Positions 60,351-64,000 of a stretch of DNA of 64,000 nt are shown one piece after another. The stretch comes from Bradyrhizobium sp. SZCCT0153 (GTDB lineage: Bacteria; Pseudomonadota; Alphaproteobacteria; Rhizobiales; Xanthobacteraceae), in contig NZ_JAFCKS010000005.1 in NCBI RefSeq assembly GCF_018129995.1, positions 186,001 through 250,000 on the forward strand. Direction: 5' to 3'. Made by a program: the position numbers and the translations under genes. The notes beneath the pieces are model-generated. The model was given only the letters and a program-made list of their open reading frames with translations, made no database searches and was not told the DNA's origin. The number at the start of each line of letters is the position of its first letter. Position 1 is the stretch's first letter.

Positions 60351-61571
60351 ATGCAATCTGGAGGCAAGATCGTCGTCGCGAGCCAGCATTATCCGCCGGA
60401 TCCGAGCACGACGGCGGCGATCATGGCGGAGATCGCCTGCCGTCTCGCCGTCGGCCACGAGGTCGTCGTGCTGTCGGGCTCGCCCGGCGCACTGCCGGCG
60501 TCGCAGAGCGGTCCGGGCAAGCCGCGCGTTGTCGCTGTCAAGAACCGGATGGCAGGCAAGGCGGCGCTGGTACGGCGCGGCGCCTCCGAGCTGCTGTTCG
60601 CGGCGCGCACATTCTTAGCGCTGCTGCGTGAGCTCAGGCGAGGCGATGTCGTGCTCACCGTCACCGCACCGTTCATGCTGCCCTATGCGGTCGCGGCCGC
60701 CGCGCGGTTCAAGGGCGCGCGCTCGGCGCTGATCATGCACGATCTCTTCCCCGACGTGCTGGTGATGGCGGGTCTGCTGAAGCCCGGCTCGCTCGTGACG
60801 CAGACGATGCGCTTCGCCAACGGCCTGATGTTCCGCGCGCTCAACGCCGTCATCACCATCGGCCGCGATGCGGAGCGGCCGCTGCTGAGCTATTCCGGCA
60901 TGAGGAGGAACAAGATCCGCTTCATCCCGAACTGGGCGACGCTCGTGCCCGGGCCGCGACCGCTCGCAACGGACAGTCCTTTCCGCAAGGCAATTTCTGC
61001 GCGTTTCATCGTCGGCCTGTCGGGCAATCTCGGCTTCACCCATGATCCGGACATCGTGTTCGAGGCGGCCCGCCTCCTGAAGGACGAGCCGGACATCCAC
61101 TTCCTGCTGTCCGGCTGGGGCATCGGCTTCGCGCGGTTGCAGCAGTTGCAGGCCGCAGCGAACCTCTCCAACGTCTCCTTCGTGGCGCGGGTCGAGGACG
61201 CCGAGCTCGAGGCGTTCCTGGCGGCTGCCAATCTCTGGATCATTCCGTACCGGAAGGACGTAGCGGGCGTGTCGGTGCCGAGCCGGTTCTACAACCTGCT
61301 GGCGGTCGGCCGTCCCGTGGTGCTGGTCTCGGAGCCCGAGGCCGAGGCCGCCTTGACGGTGGTCGAGAACGGGCTCGGCTGGGTCGTGACGCCGGGGCGC
61401 GCCGATCAGCTCGCCGAGGCGATCCGTACGGCGTCGCGCGCCGACGACGGCGCCATGGCGGAGCGCGCGGTGAAAACGGCTTCGAAGTTCGACCGTACTG
61501 TCGCGATGAACGCCTATGCCGCCGTGATCGACGAATTGTTGCGCAACCCGGACCTTTCGGAGCAACGATGA
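60351..61571 (+). CDS. Glycosyltransferase family 4, WbuB-like
   Basis: A 406-residue GT4 enzyme. It starts with GKIVVASQHYPPDPSTTA, as WbuB/FucNAc transferases do. It has PFMLPYAVAAAARF and MHDLFPDVLV in the acceptor domain. SGNLGFTHDPDIVFEAARLL and PSRFYNLLAVGRPVVLVSEPEAE are in the donor domain. The ATG at 60351 is 2 bases after the WbpM-like stop; longer frames lie inside that gene. The end overlaps the epimerase gene (ATGA). Likely adds the second sugar, perhaps FucNAc or QuiNAc, to the carrier-linked O-unit. Confidence 0.9.
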   Translation: MQSGGKIVVASQHYPPDPSTTAAIMAEIACRLAVGHEVVVLSGSPGALPASQSGPGKPRVVAVKNRMAGKAALVRRGASELLFAARTFLALLRELRRGDVVLTVTAPFMLPYAVAAAARFKGARSALIMHDLFPDVLVMAGLLKPGSLVTQTMRFANGLMFRALNAVITIGRDAERPLLSYSGMRRNKIRFIPNWATLVPGPRPLATDSPFRKAISARFIVGLSGNLGFTHDPDIVFEAARLLKDEPDIHFLLSGWGIGFARLQQLQAAANLSNVSFVARVEDAELEAFLAAANLWIIPYRKDVAGVSVPSRFYNLLAVGRPVVLVSEPEAEAALTVVENGLGWVVTPGRADQLAEAIRTASRADDGAMAERAVKTASKFDRTVAMNAYAAVIDELLRNPDLSEQR

Positions 61572-62515
61572 GTGAACACAAGCCAGTCGTGCTGGTGACG
61601 GGAGCGAGCGGCTTCGTCGGCCGCCATGTCGCGCCTGCGCTGGCGCGCGAGGGATGGTCCGTCCGCCGCGCGGTGCGCATCCCGGAAGGCGTGGGCGATG
61701 AGGTCGTCGTCGAGACGATCGGCCCCGAGACCGATTGGCAGGCGGCGCTCGAAGGCGTCGACGCCGTGGTCCATCTCGCCGCGCGCGTGCATCACAAGCA
61801 CGAGGAGCATGCGGTCCAGCTCTACCGCAACGTCAACATCGCCGGCACGCTGCACCTGGCGCGCGGTGCGGCGGCAGCCGGCGTACGCCAGTTCATCTTC
61901 GTCAGCACCGTTCTCGTGCACGGGCGCAGCAATGAGGGCCGCGCGCCGTTCAGCGAGGACGACATTCTCACGCCGCGCGGGCTCTACGGCATGTCCAAGG
62001 CCGCGGCCGAGGCGGGCCTGAAGACGCTGGCGCGCGACACCGACATGAACATCTCGGTGATCAGGCCGCCGCTGGTCTACGGCGCGGGCGCCAAGGGCAA
62101 TTTCGCGCTGCTGACGCGTGCGGTGAATCTGGGGATGCCGCTGCCCTTTGCCGCGATCCACAATCAGCGCGCGTTTCTCGCCGTGCAGAACCTGTCGTCG
62201 TTCATCGTGCGCCGGCTCGCTCATCCCGATCCCGCCAGCAATTTCGAGATATTCCTGGTGGCCGACAGGGAACAGGTCTCGACGCCCGAATTCATCGAGC
62301 GGCTGGCGAAGGCTGCGGGCAAGAACTCGCGGCTGTTCGGGATGCCGTCGAGCCTGCTCAGCACGCTGCTCAGCGTGATGGGCCGGCAGGATACGCATGA
62401 CAGCCTGATCGGCTCGCTGGAGCTCAACCTCTCCAAGGCGATGGCAACCGGCTGGCAACCGGAGATCTCGCTCGACGAGGGCCTGCGGCTGGCGCTGTCG
62501 GCTCAGGACGCCTGA
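61568..62515 (+). CDS. NAD-dependent epimerase/dehydratase, 4-ketoreductase-like
   Basis: A 315-residue extended SDR. The cofactor motif is TGASGFVGRH near residues 12-21. Active-site residues are in FVSTVLVHGRSNEG and LYGMSKAAAEAGL. The pattern resembles WbpK/WbpV-type reductases that reduce the 4-keto-6-deoxy sugar made by WbpM-like enzymes, giving UDP-QuiNAc or UDP-FucNAc. Start overlaps the WbuB-like stop; its end overlaps the convergent WbpL-like gene by 13 bases. Confidence 0.92.
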   Translation: MSEHKPVVLVTGASGFVGRHVAPALAREGWSVRRAVRIPEGVGDEVVVETIGPETDWQAALEGVDAVVHLAARVHHKHEEHAVQLYRNVNIAGTLHLARGAAAAGVRQFIFVSTVLVHGRSNEGRAPFSEDDILTPRGLYGMSKAAAEAGLKTLARDTDMNISVIRPPLVYGAGAKGNFALLTRAVNLGMPLPFAAIHNQRAFLAVQNLSSFIVRRLAHPDPASNFEIFLVADREQVSTPEFIERLAKAAGKNSRLFGMPSSLLSTLLSVMGRQDTHDSLIGSLELNLSKAMATGWQPEISLDEGLRLALSAQDA

Positions 62516-63519
62516 GGGCGGGAGAAGCGCCGCAGCACGAATCCGACCGCGATCGCGCCGGCGAGCAGGCATGCGATCGTGATCGCCATCGAGCCGGCGC
62601 GAACGGTGACGATGGCAAGCAGTGCCAGCACGAGGTTGAGCGCGAACACCTCGCCGGTCACGCGGGAGACGGTGAAGCCGTTGTCGGTCGCACGCTGGTA
62701 GAAGTGCGTGCGATGCGCCGACCAGAATTGTTCGCGGCTGCCGATGCGGCGAAGCAGCGTGATGGTGGAATCCGAAAGGTAATAGGCCGGCAGCAGCAGC
62801 GCCGCGGCGGGCTGCCCGCGCCAGGCAAGCTCGAGCAGGCACCAGCCGAGCAGGAGGCCGATCGGCAGGCTGCCGACATCGCCGAGAAACACCTTCGCGA
62901 TCGGCTTGTTGAACGGTGCAAAGCCGAGCATGGCGCCGCACAGGGCCGCGGCGATCAGCGCGGCCGGCCAGGAGAGATCACCGAACCATCCGAGCAGCAG
63001 CAGCGCCGCGGTGACCGGCACCACTTCCGCCACCGTCATCAGGTCGAGCCCGTCCATGAAATTGACGAGGTTCACGAACCAGACGCCAGCCAGCAGGATG
63101 AGGCCGCGCTCGAGCGGAAGCGGCAGCGCCGGAGCGATGCGCGCGGTCTCGGGCGCGGTGAACACGACGGCTCCGACGCAGACTGCCTGCAGCACGAGCC
63201 GCGCAAGCACCGGCAGCGACACGATGTCGTCGGCAAATCCGACCAGGGCGATCAAGACGGTCGCACCGATCAGCGCCGGCGCGATCGCGATGTCCGTCCA
63301 GGCTGCCCAGGCGGACGCGACCAGCAGCGTCGCCGATATGACCGCGATGCCCGCACCCTGCGGGGTCGGGATGCGATGCGAGGACCGCGCGTTCGGCCGC
63401 GCCAGCGCGTAGCGCTGGAGCAGGGGACGGCTGCCCCAGGTGATGACGGCCGACACCAGCGCGGCGATCGCAACGGCCAGCAGCGAAGGTACGGCGAGCG
63501 CGTCGGCGGCCGGGTTCAC
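62503..63519 (-). CDS. WecA/WbpL-like undecaprenyl-phosphate sugar-phosphate transferase
   Basis: A 338-residue polytopic enzyme of the MraY/WecA family with about ten hydrophobic segments. Catalytic segments are GFADDIVSLP, NLVNFMDGLDLMTV, KVFLGDVGSLPIG and the late AHRTHFYQRATDNG. It starts O-antigen synthesis by moving a sugar-phosphate from the UDP-sugar to undecaprenyl phosphate. GTG start at 63519 overlaps the upstream stop (GTGA), fixing it. It is read toward the epimerase gene and away from the flippase-like gene. Confidence 0.93.
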   Translation of the reverse strand: MNPAADALAVPSLLAVAIAALVSAVITWGSRPLLQRYALARPNARSSHRIPTPQGAGIAVISATLLVASAWAAWTDIAIAPALIGATVLIALVGFADDIVSLPVLARLVLQAVCVGAVVFTAPETARIAPALPLPLERGLILLAGVWFVNLVNFMDGLDLMTVAEVVPVTAALLLLGWFGDLSWPAALIAAALCGAMLGFAPFNKPIAKVFLGDVGSLPIGLLLGWCLLELAWRGQPAAALLLPAYYLSDSTITLLRRIGSREQFWSAHRTHFYQRATDNGFTVSRVTGEVFALNLVLALLAIVTVRAGSMAITIACLLAGAIAVGFVLRRFSRPQAS

Positions 63520-64000
63520 TCCGGCACTCCGATCGGCGCCGATCCTTGCGCGGCTTTCTCCGCGCTGAGAATCCAGACCAGTCCGCCGACGGCGCCGACG
63601 ATGAAGTAGACGGTGCCGAACAGCAGCGAGATGTTGACGCCCTCGTTGGCGGCAAGTCCCGCAAAGCCGAATGCCAGGCCCATGGTGGCCTCGCGCACGC
63701 CCCAGCCGGCGATCGAGATCGGCATCATCGTGATCAGCATCACCGGCGGCACGAGCAGGAAGACGTCGCTGAAGCCGACCGGGGCCGCAATCGACTGCAC
63801 GACGCACCAGGCGATGACGACGGTCAGCACATGCACCGCGACCGACAGGATCGTGACGATCGGTCCGCGCGAGCGGCTGAAGATCACGCGATTGGCGATC
63901 ACGGCACAGGCGTGAACGTGATGCGTCACCCACCAGGTCTTCAGCCACCGCCAGTTCAGCGCGCCGAAAATCAGGAAGCCGAGGCCGCCTGCGAGCGCCG
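63516..64000 (-). CDS. Lysylphosphatidylglycerol synthase TM-domain (YbhN/AglD-like) protein, N-terminus beyond right edge
   Basis: The frame is open to the right edge; about 160 C-terminal residues are seen. Hydrophobic segments alternate with the hallmark PISIAGWGVREATMGLAFG, the glycine-arginine-glutamate motif of UPF0104/LPG-synthase transmembrane proteins. Without the lysyl-transferase half such proteins are thought to move or handle lipid-linked sugars. Its coupling to the WbpL-like gene (GTGA overlap) supports a role in O-antigen lipid-intermediate handling. An ATG-less start inside the window is possible at 63929 but the pattern continues upstream. Confidence 0.88.
   Translation of the reverse strand, partial: ALAGGLGFLIFGALNWRWLKTWWVTHHVHACAVIANRVIFSRSRGPIVTILSVAVHVLTVVIAWCVVQSIAAPVGFSDVFLLVPPVMLITMMPISIAGWGVREATMGLAFGFAGLAANEGVNISLLFGTVYFIVGAVGGLVWILSAEKAAQGSAPIGVPE

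Overview
The window is high-GC DNA with long antisense open frames, dense operons and ATGA-type overlaps. The protein families point to an alphaproteobacterium of the Bradyrhizobium/Rhodopseudomonas group. The signs are two Liv-type branched-chain ABC systems with CoA ligases, an Omp25/31-type porin, a caspase-TPR protein, a metK-ahcY pair, and GC-rich palindromic intergenic repeats of the kind common in Bradyrhizobium. The genus is inferred from family content; no rRNA or other marker gene is present. I saw no tRNA, rRNA, CRISPR array, transposase or phage gene.

Layout. (1) 1-2358 (-): a large polytopic membrane protein cut by the left edge. (2) 2649-9868 (-): a tightly coupled seven-gene operon. 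It encodes a CBS-GHMP sugar kinase, a NeuB-type synthase fused to a second TIM barrel, a CMP-sugar synthetase, a separate TIM-barrel isomerase and three SDR enzymes. A NodU-type carbamoyltransferase is divergent at 10065-11702, and an AGE-family sugar epimerase lies nearby at 13015-14166. Together they look like a pathway for a CMP-activated, possibly carbamoylated ulosonic acid that matches no standard sialic, pseudaminic or legionaminic acid cluster. This is the best candidate for an undescribed system. (3) 11705-21470 (-): a complete Liv-type uptake system with two adenylate-forming enzymes, and a divergent Crp/Fnr regulator at 21809. (4) 22491-26082: an MFS exporter, uroporphyrinogen-III synthase, PurU and a small lipoprotein. 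(5) 26606-32454 (+): a second complete Liv system behind a perfect 20-bp palindromic operator, followed by a MetE-like methyltransferase.

(6) 32576-38620: a secreted TPR-caspase protein, then an HTH-plus-methyltransferase protein, metK and ahcY, which together make an S-adenosylmethionine synthesis/use/recycling module. (7) 38721-47133: mixed metabolic genes: an IPT-like membrane protein, an FMO-type monooxygenase, MFS/tautomerase/SDR with a divergent LysR regulator, a 51-residue small protein, an LpxO-like hydroxylase and a SnoaL-like protein. (8) 47134-64000: cell-envelope genes: an FAH-family hydrolase, an MsbA-like exporter, galE, an LpsB-like glycosyltransferase, an outer-membrane barrel protein, heptosyltransferase, hldD, hldE, O-antigen ligase, a WbpM-like dehydratase, a WbuB-like transferase, an epimerase, a WbpL/WecA-like initiating transferase, and a flippase-like protein cut by the right edge. 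This is an LPS inner-core and O-antigen locus.

The two glycan regions may be linked: the first would make an unusual activated sugar, and the last would supply heptose, the lipid carrier, polymer ligation and export. That link is inference only.
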